64,000 nucleotides of DNA from Ignisphaera sp. (GCA_038831005.1 JAWBKZ010000003.1:62001-126000), one strand, 5' to 3'. Counted from the first letter of the stretch, positions 18,325 to 26,694 are shown. Notes: generated from the sequence alone by a model not told the origin. Program-made: numbers and translations.

Positions 18325-19458
18325 TTACCACAACTCTAACACTCTTTTTGTTTTCGAAAAAACATCACATCCATTCTTACTAACTAAGATGTCATCTTCT
18401 AATCTAAATCCATATTTACCGTAGACATAGATCCCTGGTTCTATGGTTATTACATCTCCTTCTATGAGAATATCTTTAGAACTTCTGGTTATACGGGGTT
18501 CTTCATGTACATCAATACCAATGCCGTGACCAAGACCATGTAGGAAATACCTATGGAGATCCAGTTTTTTGAACATGTTCCTCACCTCTTCATCAATTTT
18601 GCTACATTCAGTACCTTCTCTAGCTAAGGATATAGCGTATTCTACTGCATCTTCAATGATATCTAAGATCTTGCTATACTCGCTATTGATATTCTTTGGC
18701 ATTATTACTCTAGTAATATCGCATACGTATCCCGATATCCTTACACCAAAATCTACCAATATAGGTTCTCTTCCAGTGAAAGACCTCTTTGACGGTATGT
18801 GGTGTGGTTTAGCCGCATTCTCGCCAATAGCTATTATTGGACTAAAAGCAAATCCTTCTGCCCCTAACTTCCTAGCTTCATTTTCAATCAATGATGCTAA
18901 CATTAATTCACTAATGCCTTGAATAATGCACGGTACAACATTTTGTAGAGCAGTTTCCGCTATCTCTACCGCTTTCTTTATTATCTCGAGTTCTTCTACC
19001 ATCTTAGTCCGTCGTATCTTCCTAATTATTTTACTTATATCTATACATATCGTCTCTTCACATATTGATGTATCATCGATAGCTACACGCTTATATCGAG
19101 AATCTTTGCCCATGAGTATACTATCGAGCGATGATTTCTCAACACATTTTATGTCTTGGGGTATATCTATACATGATGATAAGACTGAATAAACATTTGC
19201 ATCACTATCTCCATAGATCTCTTGAATTCTATAGTGCTCAAGAGGAGAAACATATATATCGATAGAATTACTACGTACATCAAACAAAACCCTATGTACG
19301 GCAATCTCCTCTGGCGGAGGATAATAAATCTCAGAGAACACATATTTTAAAGAGTTTGTGTTCTTCAACACAATGAAATCAACATCAAACTCCAAAGCAT
19401 CTGTTAAATATCTAACCAGCCTATTCAATTTCAACTTAAATAGCGCTATGATACTCAC
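18325..19458 (-). CDS. M24-family Xaa-Pro peptidase
   Basis: Encodes 377 residues. The C-terminal pita-bread domain has all five metal ligands in context: Asp in ILVDFGVR, Asp in YVCDITRV, His in HGLGHGIG, Glu in VITIEPGIY and Glu in GFRLEDD. The N-terminal about 130 residues form the creatinase-like domain and are poorly conserved. The enzyme should remove N-terminal residues before proline using two divalent metals. It begins the three-gene minus-strand run with the aminotransferase and DHH protein, an association that does not suggest one pathway. Confidence 0.9.
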   Translation of the reverse strand: MSIIALFKLKLNRLVRYLTDALEFDVDFIVLKNTNSLKYVFSEIYYPPPEEIAVHRVLFDVRSNSIDIYVSPLEHYRIQEIYGDSDANVYSVLSSCIDIPQDIKCVEKSSLDSILMGKDSRYKRVAIDDTSICEETICIDISKIIRKIRRTKMVEELEIIKKAVEIAETALQNVVPCIIQGISELMLASLIENEARKLGAEGFAFSPIIAIGENAAKPHHIPSKRSFTGREPILVDFGVRISGYVCDITRVIMPKNINSEYSKILDIIEDAVEYAISLAREGTECSKIDEEVRNMFKKLDLHRYFLHGLGHGIGIDVHEEPRITRSSKDILIEGDVITIEPGIYVYGKYGFRLEDDILVSKNGCDVFSKTKRVLELW

Positions 19459-19577
19459 CCAGACAGTGACAAAGTTGTTCTAGAAACAAAAAGTTTATGT
19501 AGCTGAATAAAAAACTGTATGTTAAGCAACAAAGCGCGTCCAGCAACTGTTGCCAAGAACAGTGGTGGTGTATAGCG

Positions 19578-19793
19578 ATGCATATAGACAGAAGAGTCGT
19601 CAATGTATGTCCAAAGTGTAAAAACAATTTAAGATTAGTAATAGAATCAGAGAACAAACCAAAGATTGTGTCCATGAAGTACACATACATATGTGATGTG
19701 TGTAGGTTTAAGAAAATAATTGAAAATGTGATTATAAAGATGGATAGCGATAAGATCATAATCACTAAGAAGGTTGGCGAAACCCTGAGTTGA
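19578..19793 (+). CDS. Small zinc-ribbon protein
   Basis: Encodes 71 residues with two CxxC knuckles, NVCPKCKN and ICDVCRFK, spaced by about 26 residues, giving one four-Cys zinc ribbon. The C-terminus is a basic beta-rich stretch. It is similar in scale to small archaeal zinc ribbons of transcription or translation, but I cannot name it. The gene is isolated, diverging from the M24 peptidase gene; the start at 19578 is ATG. Confidence 0.6.
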   Translation: MHIDRRVVNVCPKCKNNLRLVIESENKPKIVSMKYTYICDVCRFKKIIENVIIKMDSDKIIITKKVGETLS

Positions 19794-19864
19794 AAATATT
19801 TTTGTACCCTATATAAAATCTACCTTAACCTTATATATGCTGAAACTGAATTATAAGCAAATCG

Positions 19865-20557
19865 GTGATGCATACCATGAATAGCAAGGTAACCTCTACA
19901 GCATTAACAATCCTACCCTTACTGTTCTTCTCAATAGTTTCAACATTTCTACCAAGAGAAAACCTATGGATAGTATTTCTCTTATACACAATAGCCTTGA
20001 TAACCTTAATGAACCTAATGCCTAGGATCCGATCGAGAAAGATTGCTTCAGAATTCAGAGGAACTGTTCTATTTAGATGTGATGAAAAAGCTGTTATGGA
20101 TATAGTTATGCGTGACCAGGAACTGCTTAACGAGATAAGAAAACAGATGAGAAGCACATTCATATTTATGATGGTGCCATTCATATTATGGTTCATAATA
20201 ATACCCCCGTTATCAAATATACTAATTATTGATTCAGCACCATATCCAGAGAAGTTTTTGCGTTACCTTGCTTTCTATGGTATTATGTGGGGCATGATGT
20301 ATGGACTAAGGTACATATTTATGCCCAAGAGGATCGTAATACCCTTAACTAGGTACGAGATACTTTCTACAGGTATTCGTTATGCTAATGTCTGGATCCC
20401 ATTCCCTATGGATAAGAACAGATATAGTGTTAAAGTAGATCACAAGAAAGGTTATGTAGAGATCCATGACAAAAACTCGAAACAAGCGTATAGACTCTAT
20501 ACGACTGATACGTACAAACTTCAATCAATAGTTGAGAAATATGGTTTCAGCTCATGA
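19865..20557 (+). CDS. Membrane protein, DUF2208-like
   Basis: Encodes 230 residues with four hydrophobic helices, two at the N-terminus (about 10-50) and two in the middle (about 97-115 and 133-150), then a soluble C-terminal domain with YSVKVDHKKGYVEIHDKNS. The arrangement is like the archaeal DUF2208 family, for which no function is established. The start is either GTG at 19865 or the ATG immediately after. The stop overlaps the ATG of the next small membrane-protein gene, so the two are translationally coupled. Confidence 0.6.
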   Translation: MMHTMNSKVTSTALTILPLLFFSIVSTFLPRENLWIVFLLYTIALITLMNLMPRIRSRKIASEFRGTVLFRCDEKAVMDIVMRDQELLNEIRKQMRSTFIFMMVPFILWFIIIPPLSNILIIDSAPYPEKFLRYLAFYGIMWGMMYGLRYIFMPKRIVIPLTRYEILSTGIRYANVWIPFPMDKNRYSVKVDHKKGYVEIHDKNSKQAYRLYTTDTYKLQSIVEKYGFSS

Positions 20558-20766
20558 ACAATTCTTTGTGGAAACCCGTTAATATAACCAATAACGATGT
20601 TTATGATGTAAAGAACCTATTAATCAATATACTCTTTACTTCAATCAGCAAAGTCCCTCAACTAGTTCTAATTCTATCACTATTATCGATAGCTTTAATA
20701 GTCGCAGGAATTTATTTGATCAGATTAGAGAAATTGAGTAGCAAAGATGATCAGAAGATAGTATGA
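20554..20766 (+). CDS. Small single-TM protein coupled to the DUF2208-like gene
   Basis: Encodes 70 residues with one long hydrophobic helix (about 36-56) followed by a charged tail. The ATG overlaps the stop of the preceding gene by four bases. It is probably a partner subunit of the upstream membrane protein. No family is recognised. Confidence 0.5.
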   Translation: MNNSLWKPVNITNNDVYDVKNLLINILFTSISKVPQLVLILSLLSIALIVAGIYLIRLEKLSSKDDQKIV

Positions 20767-20804
20767 ACCTAATCACTATAACAAACTATTACCGTTATTT
20801 TCAT

Positions 20805-21356
20805 CTATATCGGGTTTTGAATTTCGGCAACCCTAATATTCTTAAACACATAAGATCTCGCAACACTAAGAATAGCTACTTTTTGCCATCTTCTAGTCGA
20901 TACACTTCTTACATAGATAACCCATTGAGGATTCTTTAAGTCTACTTTACGATCTATGTCTTGTGCTATAACCCTTATAGCATCAATACTATGCATTTTA
21001 ACAAGTCTACCTCTTTCATCAACTGCGTAGAGATGACCATGAAGTGTTATTCTAAATGTGGCGCCAATAGGTATCCTTTTTAGCGCATATTCTCTAGCGA
21101 TAGCTGCTACCTTATCTACTATAGGATCTACAACTTCATCCACAGGTATGATTCTATGTATAGGTGTTTCCTTACCATCTATGCATACCCTTAAATTATA
21201 CCAAAAAGTATAGGGATCTTGAACATTTAGTAAGATTATAGAGCTTCTAACCTTTGCTACAACATAAGATGTACCTATACAGCTATTAAGTTGCGAAAAC
21301 ACCCAATCACTATTGTTTATTCCAGGCTCATATGTTATAACAACATTAAATTTCAT
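20805..21356 (-). CDS. THUMP-domain RNA-binding protein
   Basis: Encodes 183 residues. The pattern of a strand-helix N-terminal ferredoxin-like half, then PVDEVVDPIVDKVAAIAREY, GATFRITLHGH and a C-terminal VDLKNPQWVIYVRSV matches stand-alone THUMP proteins related to Tan1, which present tRNA to modification enzymes such as the ac4C acetylase. No catalytic domain is attached. It lies 2 bases downstream of the tandem Sm-like gene, so the two RNA-binding proteins are probably co-expressed. Confidence 0.75.
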   Translation of the reverse strand: MKFNVVITYEPGINNSDWVFSQLNSCIGTSYVVAKVRSSIILLNVQDPYTFWYNLRVCIDGKETPIHRIIPVDEVVDPIVDKVAAIAREYALKRIPIGATFRITLHGHLYAVDERGRLVKMHSIDAIRVIAQDIDRKVDLKNPQWVIYVRSVSTRRWQKVAILSVARSYVFKNIRVAEIQNPI

Positions 21357-21358
21357 AT

Positions 21359-21784
21359 CTAACGCCTCAGAATCTTTACATAAATTATGCTTGTTCTAGG
21401 AACTATTACAGCTCTATTACCTTGTACAATACCTATCTCACTTCTAGTAAGTTTCATAACCCTGCCACTCACTTCTCCACCATTAACAAGTTTTACAGAT
21501 ACTTCCGACCCTATGAGATCTTCGTCTAGAACATACTCAGATTCACAGCACTCCCCATGTCCATGGATATCACTTAAACCTGTAGCTATATAGAGTATAG
21601 AGCTTCTAGGAATTATCACAGGACTTCCTTCCACAAGCATCCCTATCTCGTTCTGTGAAACCTCATCTACTAAACCAAGAAGCTTCTCACCATCTAATGT
21701 GTATAACTCAAGACTCCTACCTTCAAATCTGCTATCTAGTACCGTAATAGGTCTTCTTCTCTGATAGTGCGACACCTTCTGCAC
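21359..21784 (-). CDS. Tandem Sm/LSm-like protein
   Basis: Encodes 141 residues with two similar halves. The first (about 20-70) reads GRSLELYTLDGEKLLGLVDEVSQNEIG... VIIPRSSILYIATG. The second (about 88-139) reads GSEVSVKLVNGGEVSGRVMKLTRSEIG... VIVPRTSIIYVKI. Both have the Sm1-type strand pattern (V-x-L-x-x-G-x-x-x-x-G-x-V) and a closing Sm2-like I(V/I)PR(T/S)SI-Y strand. A linker with HGHGECC joins them. Archaeal SmAPs are normally single-domain and assemble as rings, so a fused pair is unusual. RNA binding is inferred, supported by the adjacent THUMP gene. Confidence 0.6.
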   Translation of the reverse strand: MQKVSHYQRRRPITVLDSRFEGRSLELYTLDGEKLLGLVDEVSQNEIGMLVEGSPVIIPRSSILYIATGLSDIHGHGECCESEYVLDEDLIGSEVSVKLVNGGEVSGRVMKLTRSEIGIVQGNRAVIVPRTSIIYVKILRR

Positions 21785-21877
21785 CTTTAAGAAAAGAGAA
21801 TCACAACAGAATATTTAAGTTGATTACAGCTCTAACAAGTTTTGTGTAGGTAACCCTGCTTTAGTACGTGACTATTT

Positions 21878-22630
21878 ATGACTGATGTGAAAGAAATTAA
21901 GGCTAGAATTAGAGAAAAGGTTTGGAGGACTCTAGAGGAGAAGAACATAGCATTATTCCCAAGACCAGTATATCACAGGATACCAAATTTTGTTGGAGCA
22001 GATGTAGCTGCACATAGACTGTCTCATCTCGATGTATTTATAAAGGCTCGTGTAGTGAAGGTTAACCCTGATTCTCCTCAAAAACATGTACGATATCTAG
22101 CATTACTACAGAACAAGGTTGTGATTATGCCTACACCACGCATAAGGAACGGGTTTATTCTGCTCGATCCATTGAAAATACCTAGAGATAAGATTGCTGA
22201 AGCTAGCACAATATCTGGTGCCTATAAGTATGGGGTCTCTGTAGATTTATTATCGTTACCTAAGATAGACCTAGTTGTAGTAGGCTCTGTAGCTGTTAAC
22301 ACTAGTGGTGCACGTCTTGGTAAAGGAGAGGGTTATGCTGAAATTGAGTATGCTATTCTTAGATCATTATGTAAGATAGACGAAGATACCTATGTTGTTA
22401 CAACAGTTCACGATGAACAGATAGTTGATGACTATATACCTATTGAAGAACATGATATAGGTGTTGACATTATCGTTACTCCAACTAAAATTACATCCAT
22501 AACCCCTAGACCAAGAAAACCTAGAGGAATTATCTGGGATATTCTCCCAGACAAGAAGTTTATCGAGATTCCAATACTTAAGGAGCTTAAAATAATTTTA
22601 AAGAACGAAAAAGCTATAACTTGTAACTAA
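21878..22630 (+). CDS. 5-formyltetrahydrofolate cyclo-ligase family protein
   Basis: Encodes 250 residues. The N-terminal helix (EIKARIREKVWRTLEE) and the segments KVVIMPTPRI, LVVVGSVAVNTSGARLGKGEGYAEIEYAIL and VVTTVHDEQI match the MTHFS-like fold, with the ATP/substrate loop G(A)RLGKGEGYAE. In bacteria and eukaryotes the family makes 5,10-methenyl-THF. In a crenarchaeon the substrate may be another pterin or carboxylate, so the reaction is uncertain although the family is clear. The ATG at 21878 is used. The cysS gene follows on the same strand after 27 bases. Confidence 0.8.
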   Translation: MTDVKEIKARIREKVWRTLEEKNIALFPRPVYHRIPNFVGADVAAHRLSHLDVFIKARVVKVNPDSPQKHVRYLALLQNKVVIMPTPRIRNGFILLDPLKIPRDKIAEASTISGAYKYGVSVDLLSLPKIDLVVVGSVAVNTSGARLGKGEGYAEIEYAILRSLCKIDEDTYVVTTVHDEQIVDDYIPIEEHDIGVDIIVTPTKITSITPRPRKPRGIIWDILPDKKFIEIPILKELKIILKNEKAITCN

Positions 22631-22657
22631 TCAACTTAATTCCGGTGAAAAACATTT

Positions 22658-24088
22658 GTGTCAATAACTCTATACAATACATTAACTAAGAGAATTGAGC
22701 CACTGGAACCTCTAGACAGATACATAGTTAAAGCTTATTTCTGTGGACCTACAGTCTACGACCATACACATCTAGGTCACATAAGGGCCTACCTTGCATT
22801 TGACTTCATAAAGAGATACATTATATCGAAAGGTTACAGCTTTATTCATGTGCAGAATATCACGGATATAGACGATAAAATAATAAAACGATCACAAGAT
22901 GAGGGTACGACATGGAACACCATAGCTGAACATTATACTAGGGAATACCTAGAGGTATTAAAAGCATTAAACATAAATGTAGATATTCATCCAACAGTAT
23001 CTTCACATATAAACGAAATAATAGAATTTGTCCAAAAACTTGTAGACAAGGGATATGCTTATGTAGCACCCAGTGGTTCTGTATATTTCGATCTATCTGT
23101 AGTTGATGATTACGGAAAACTTTCAGGTAGAATATTGTCTAATGAATGGAGACAAGAAGAAGAATATCTTTATGAGAAGAAGCATCCATATGATTTCGCT
23201 CTATGGAAGGTATCCAAACCTGGTGAACCTTGGTGGGAATCTCCATGGGGTAGAGGTAGACCTGGATGGCATACAGAATGCGCTGTCATGAGCAGTAGGT
23301 ATCTAGGACCTCAATTCGATATACATGGTGGAGGTCAAGATCTGGTATTTCCGCATCATGAAAACGAGATAGCTATGGCTGAAGCAGCTTTTGGTATCAA
23401 GCCATGGGTCAGATATTGGATACATGTAGGCTACCTCACGATTCGTGGAGAGAAAATGAGTAAAAGCCTTGGCAACATCATTTATGCTAAAGAAGCTATA
23501 GATAAATGGGGTACTGAAGTCCTTAGGCTGTGGACCTTTTCTGCACATTACAGAAAGCAGATAGAATTCAATGAAGATGCTCTTAACCAACATCGCGAAG
23601 TATACAAAAGGCTAGTAGTTGCCACCGAATCTCTAAAGAAAATTATCAGAAGCTCTAATGCTTCCCATAAGCTTAGCGATTCCGAGATAAATGTGTTAAG
23701 GCTTTTAGAAGAAATAAATATGCAGTTCCATGAATCTATGTCTAATGATTTCAATACCCCGAAAGCTATGGAGGCTCTGAACAACCTTATAACAACAGTA
23801 TTTAGAGATATTGAACCTAAGGAAAACCAGGCTCTAGCTTTGCGTGCTTATTCTATTCTATATAGTATAGACAAAGTTGTGGGAGTTTTAGATAAGTATC
23901 TCGGTGAAAAGATTGAACTAGATATACAGCTTGTTGAAAAACTTGTTGACCTTATTCTTAGAATTAGAACAGAGCTTAGAAAGAGGAAAGATTATGAGAT
24001 AAGTGATAGGATAAGAGAAGAGCTGCTGAAGTTAGGGATAAGAGTATTTGATTATAAAGAGGGAAGTAAATGGGTATTTGAAAAATGA
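22658..24088 (+). CDS. cysS: Cysteinyl-tRNA synthetase
   Basis: Charges tRNA-Cys. Encodes 476 residues, the usual length. Seen are the zinc-ligand region FCGPTVYDHTHLGHIRAY (the HIGH motif is HLGH), WHTECAVMSS and the HGGGQDLVFPHHENE segment that supply the other zinc ligands and active site, and KMSKSLGN. The start is GTG at 22658, with GGTGA about 9 bases upstream. It lies 27 bases after the cyclo-ligase gene and overlaps the next small gene by four bases, so it sits in a three-gene operon. Confidence 0.96.
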   Translation: MSITLYNTLTKRIEPLEPLDRYIVKAYFCGPTVYDHTHLGHIRAYLAFDFIKRYIISKGYSFIHVQNITDIDDKIIKRSQDEGTTWNTIAEHYTREYLEVLKALNINVDIHPTVSSHINEIIEFVQKLVDKGYAYVAPSGSVYFDLSVVDDYGKLSGRILSNEWRQEEEYLYEKKHPYDFALWKVSKPGEPWWESPWGRGRPGWHTECAVMSSRYLGPQFDIHGGGQDLVFPHHENEIAMAEAAFGIKPWVRYWIHVGYLTIRGEKMSKSLGNIIYAKEAIDKWGTEVLRLWTFSAHYRKQIEFNEDALNQHREVYKRLVVATESLKKIIRSSNASHKLSDSEINVLRLLEEINMQFHESMSNDFNTPKAMEALNNLITTVFRDIEPKENQALALRAYSILYSIDKVVGVLDKYLGEKIELDIQLVEKLVDLILRIRTELRKRKDYEISDRIREELLKLGIRVFDYKEGSKWVFEK

Positions 24089-24408
24089 TCTGTTGCATAT
24101 TATCGGAAGAACTATCTGATGCTCTTATGGATGAACTTGTTAACGTAGTTGCTCAACAAACACGAATAATTAAATCAGAGTTCTTTACATTGATATTTAT
24201 ATCAGATAATGTTGACAATGTTTTCGCACATAGAGATGTATTCACAAGACATATAGATATTGGTGTTAGAGTGTATATAGAGAATGGTGTAGAGAAGATC
24301 TACAGTATTTTAAAGAGTTGTAAACATATATACGTATCATCTAAAGATTATAGAGCTGTTGAAGTTCTGAAAAAAATCAAAGATCTACAGACAATATACG
24401 CTATATAG
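24085..24408 (+). CDS. Hypothetical protein overlapping cysS
   Basis: Encodes 107 residues, starting with an ATG that overlaps the cysS stop (ATGA). Alternating strands and helices (FFTLIFISDN... RHIDIGVRVYIENG... CKHIYVSSKDYRAVEVLKKI) suggest a small alpha/beta fold. It has no motif, membrane segment or signal. Coupling to cysS suggests co-expression only. Confidence 0.55.
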   Translation: MICCILSEELSDALMDELVNVVAQQTRIIKSEFFTLIFISDNVDNVFAHRDVFTRHIDIGVRVYIENGVEKIYSILKSCKHIYVSSKDYRAVEVLKKIKDLQTIYAI

Positions 24409-24493
24409 CGGTCCCTATCGCTCCACCTCCATCATCAATCAGTACTGCTCCTAGGTCATCCCAATAGTATTCGATACTCTACGGGGATTATAT

Positions 24494-24775
24494 GTGTATC
24501 CGATGTTTTGTGAACTATGTGGAGAAAGAGCTTCACGTTACAGATGTAACGTATGTGGAAGATATGTTTGCGAAAAACACTACAATTCTCTGAGAAAACG
24601 ATGTTTTTTATGTATAGATAGTGAATGTAGCATATGTCGCAATTTTCTATCAATAGGTAACTGTATGATATGTGGACGCAAGATCTGTAGTTCATGTTCT
24701 ATCGATATAGATGGTGTTAGAAGGATATGTACATATTGCTTAATTAGTTCTAAACCCAAGAGATTCTCTAGATGA
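24494..24775 (+). CDS. Double zinc-finger protein
   Basis: Encodes 93 residues with about fourteen cysteines and one CEKHY histidine arranged as two treble-clef or B-box-like modules: CELCGERASRYRCNVCGRYVCEKH and then CSICRNFLSIGNCMICGRKIC...C. The pattern CxxC-x8-CxxC-x4-CxxH is HIT/B-box-like and typical of protein-protein rather than DNA contacts. The GTG start at 24494 follows CGGGGATT. The C-terminus is basic (KPKRFSR). The stop codon lies inside box C of the downstream sRNA. Confidence 0.6.
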   Translation: MYPMFCELCGERASRYRCNVCGRYVCEKHYNSLRKRCFLCIDSECSICRNFLSIGNCMICGRKICSSCSIDIDGVRRICTYCLISSKPKRFSR

Positions 24776-24825
24776 TGAGTTCAAGACGGAATGATATTAA
24801 TGATTTAAACTCCCCGAACTGATGA
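24771..24825 (+). ncRNA. Candidate box C/D guide sRNA
   Basis: Box C ATGATGA (24772-24778), a 12-nt guide GTTCAAGACGGA, a weak D' ATGA (24791-24794), a degenerate C' AATGATTT (about 24799-24806), a 12-nt guide AAACTCCCCGAA and box D CTGA (24819-24822). The two 12-nt guides and overall size fit, but the internal boxes are weak, so this is less certain than the others. It overlaps the stop of the zinc-finger gene. Confidence 0.5.
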
Positions 24826-24852
24826 AAACATATAACAGATGTGTGAAGAAAA

Positions 24853-25683
24853 ATGGTAATAGACATTACTCCTTGCGGTATTATAGCTATTCTGACTGAT
24901 TTTGGATTAAATGATCCTTATGTAGCCATGATGAAGGCTGTAGCACTCGACATATGTCCGTATGTGAAGATTGTAGACATTGTTCATACCGTTAATAGTT
25001 TCGATATAGAGGGTGCCGCCTTCATGCTATACATTACGTATAGATACTTTCCCAGAGGTACGGTATTTGTTGCGATAGTTGATCCTGGTGTTGGAAGCAG
25101 TAGAAGAGCTATAGCGATAGCGACTAAAAATTATATCTTTATAGGTCCAGACAATGGGTTGTTGACACCATCGATAAGAGATGATGGTATTGTTTCAGTA
25201 TACCTAATAGAGAATGAGAAGTACTTTAGAAAACCCACCTCCAAATCATTTCACGGGAGAGATATATTCATGCCCATTGCTTCACATATTGTTTGTGGTC
25301 TTCCTCTAGATAATATCGGAAGAAAGATAGAGCCTCAATCTATAGTTGATCTAGGTATAGATGTAGACTATATAGAGAAATCTGGTAAATGTGTAAAGCT
25401 CAAAGCAGTATACATAGACAAATTCGGCAATATAGTGCTCTCAACATATTTCAATAAACTTAAGCAGCTTCTTGGGGTAGACATGGGCACCAAAATATTG
25501 TTAATTACTAACAATAGAAAGTTTGTGACAGAAGTAGCAGAAGTGTTTTCCCTAGCCCCCAAAGGCTCGATAGTTTTATATGAAAACAGTTTTGGATTTG
25601 CTGAACTAGCTCTAAATCAAGGTTCAGCTCAAAACATTTTAAATATAGATAGAAATGAAACAGTACAATTATGTAAGGACTAG
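24853..25683 (+). CDS. S-adenosylmethionine hydrolase (SAM hydroxide adenosyltransferase, DUF62)
   Basis: Encodes 276 residues. The N-terminal LTDFGLNDPYVAMMK (SAM/adenosine contacts), VDIVHTV, GTVFVAIVDPGVGSSRRAIA and FIGPDNGLLTP, with SFHGRDIFMPIA in the middle, are diagnostic of the family that includes the fluorinase. Archaeal members hydrolyse SAM to adenosine and methionine with water rather than halide; this role is inferred from the family. The ATG at 24853 is preceded by GTGTGAAGAAAA. The folded RNA element begins at its stop codon. Confidence 0.9.
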   Translation: MVIDITPCGIIAILTDFGLNDPYVAMMKAVALDICPYVKIVDIVHTVNSFDIEGAAFMLYITYRYFPRGTVFVAIVDPGVGSSRRAIAIATKNYIFIGPDNGLLTPSIRDDGIVSVYLIENEKYFRKPTSKSFHGRDIFMPIASHIVCGLPLDNIGRKIEPQSIVDLGIDVDYIEKSGKCVKLKAVYIDKFGNIVLSTYFNKLKQLLGVDMGTKILLITNNRKFVTEVAEVFSLAPKGSIVLYENSFGFAELALNQGSAQNILNIDRNETVQLCKD

Positions 25684-25770
25684 CAAGGGCCGGGGGTGGC
25701 CCGCCCCGTGCACATAGAGTCCCGTGACAACGGGACCATGTTTACACGGGCACCGAGGCTAGAAATAGCT
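25680..25770. ncRNA. GC-rich folded element, probable structured RNA (strand unknown)
   Basis: A GC island in very AT-rich DNA that folds well. GTCCCGT (25719-25725) and ACGGGAC (25730-25736) form a 7-bp stem with a GACA loop. It is enclosed by ACAT/ATGT (25712-25715 with 25738-25741) and CCCGTG/CACGGG (25705-25710 with 25745-25750). A side hairpin GGGCC/GGCCC is at about 25687-25702, and CTAGC (25680-25684) can pair with GCTAG (25758-25762). GCTA-GAAA-TAGC (25758-25769) gives a competing GNRA hairpin. Such islands usually mark ncRNA in hyperthermophiles. It does not match tRNA, 5S, SRP or RNase P features I know. It could be a long 3' UTR structure of the upstream gene. Confidence 0.55.
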
Positions 25771-25819
25771 TTCTCACTCAGTAAATAAATTTATCTACTT
25801 CCACAAAACTTTTCGAAAT

Positions 25820-25875
25820 TAGATGATGAATGACTCCAATACAGATAGATGACGATCTCAACCCTTACTGAAATC
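25820..25875 (+). ncRNA. Box C/D guide sRNA
   Basis: Box C GATGATGA (25822-25829), a 12-nt guide ATGACTCCAATA, D' CAGA (25842-25845, one change from CUGA), TAG, C' ATGACGA (25849-25855), a 12-nt guide TCTCAACCCTTA and box D CTGA (25868-25871). Both guides are exactly 12 nt, as in compact archaeal sRNAs. D+5 rule targets are G in UAUUG and G in UAAGG. It lies alone in the intergenic region, about 140 bases after the SAM hydrolase gene. Confidence 0.75.
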
Positions 25876-26253
25876 AAGTAAGGTTGTAATATGATCAGTT
25901 ATATAATAAAGTAATCGATATTCAGAACTTTGATATCTTTACTATTATGAGGGGTATAATCTACATTAAGTAATGCATTAATCTATATATTATTCTACCA
26001 CCTTAATTCTTATCACTTAATCAAAAGCTTAGACCATTGGTTCAATCTATACCATTAACTACGTCTTGTACTATTTAATAGTTTAATTCTTATACTTCAT
26101 CAGATGCCATTAACTGGTAAAGGGATCTGTGCTAGCATTTTCCTCATTCAATGACATAGTATCCAGAAATCATTTGAATAACATAAACCTATGAATACCT
26201 CTATTCAAGAGACTGTATCTTTACAGCTGAAAGAAATGTTCTTCAGAGCAACA
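25876..26253. other. Intergenic stretch, nothing recognised
   Basis: About 380 bases of AT-rich DNA between the box C/D RNA and the convergent nuclease gene. No plausible reading frame, tRNA, repeat or guide RNA was found on either strand. Confidence 0.5.
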
Positions 26254-26694
26254 TTAATACACCATGTTATTACATTCAACGTTACACTCTCCATACTTCT
26301 TCATCAACTCTATAACATGTACACCATTACCTAAAAAATCTGCCTTCTTGATTATGTGAAAATCATTTCCGGTATACATCACTACACCTATGGGTCCACC
26401 TACTTTTTTCACGATCCATGGATAGAGAGTTACAGGAACAACAACATACAGGTAATCGGCTATATGAATCCTTTTACTAAGCTGATCAATAAGCATTATT
26501 TTAGGTCTCGTCTTTATCTCGTATACATGAATTAAAGGCCTATCTATGGCAGGTTCTACAGCCAGAACATCTATTTCTATTCCATCTAACCTTATATTAC
26601 CATAAATCTTATATCCAAGACCACAAAGCTTATCTATGAACAATCTTGCAATAACTTCTTCATTCAACCTGAATTTATTCAGCTTCAGCACCAC
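26254..26694 (-). CDS. PD-(D/E)XK nuclease-like protein
   Basis: Encodes 146 residues. The restriction-endonuclease core is readable: a leading helix with Glu 12/13 (NEEVIARLF), IEIDVLAVE with Asp 42, and VYEIKTR with Glu 59 and Lys 61, giving D-x16-E-x-K. A following helix and strand (LYVVVPVTLYP) complete a minimal fold similar to archaeal Holliday-junction or RecB-like nucleases. The metal site looks intact. The substrate is unknown. It lies alone, on the opposite strand from its neighbours. Confidence 0.65.
   Translation of the reverse strand: MVLKLNKFRLNEEVIARLFIDKLCGLGYKIYGNIRLDGIEIDVLAVEPAIDRPLIHVYEIKTRPKIMLIDQLSKRIHIADYLYVVVPVTLYPWIVKKVGGPIGVVMYTGNDFHIIKKADFLGNGVHVIELMKKYGECNVECNNMVY

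Noticed and set aside
24420-24480. Minus-strand GATGATG with a preceding CTGA, a possible box C/D RNA
   Set aside because: No box D at the right distance after C' and the first box C is poor.
25684-26253. CRISPR array
   Set aside because: No regularly spaced direct repeats are present here or elsewhere in the window.
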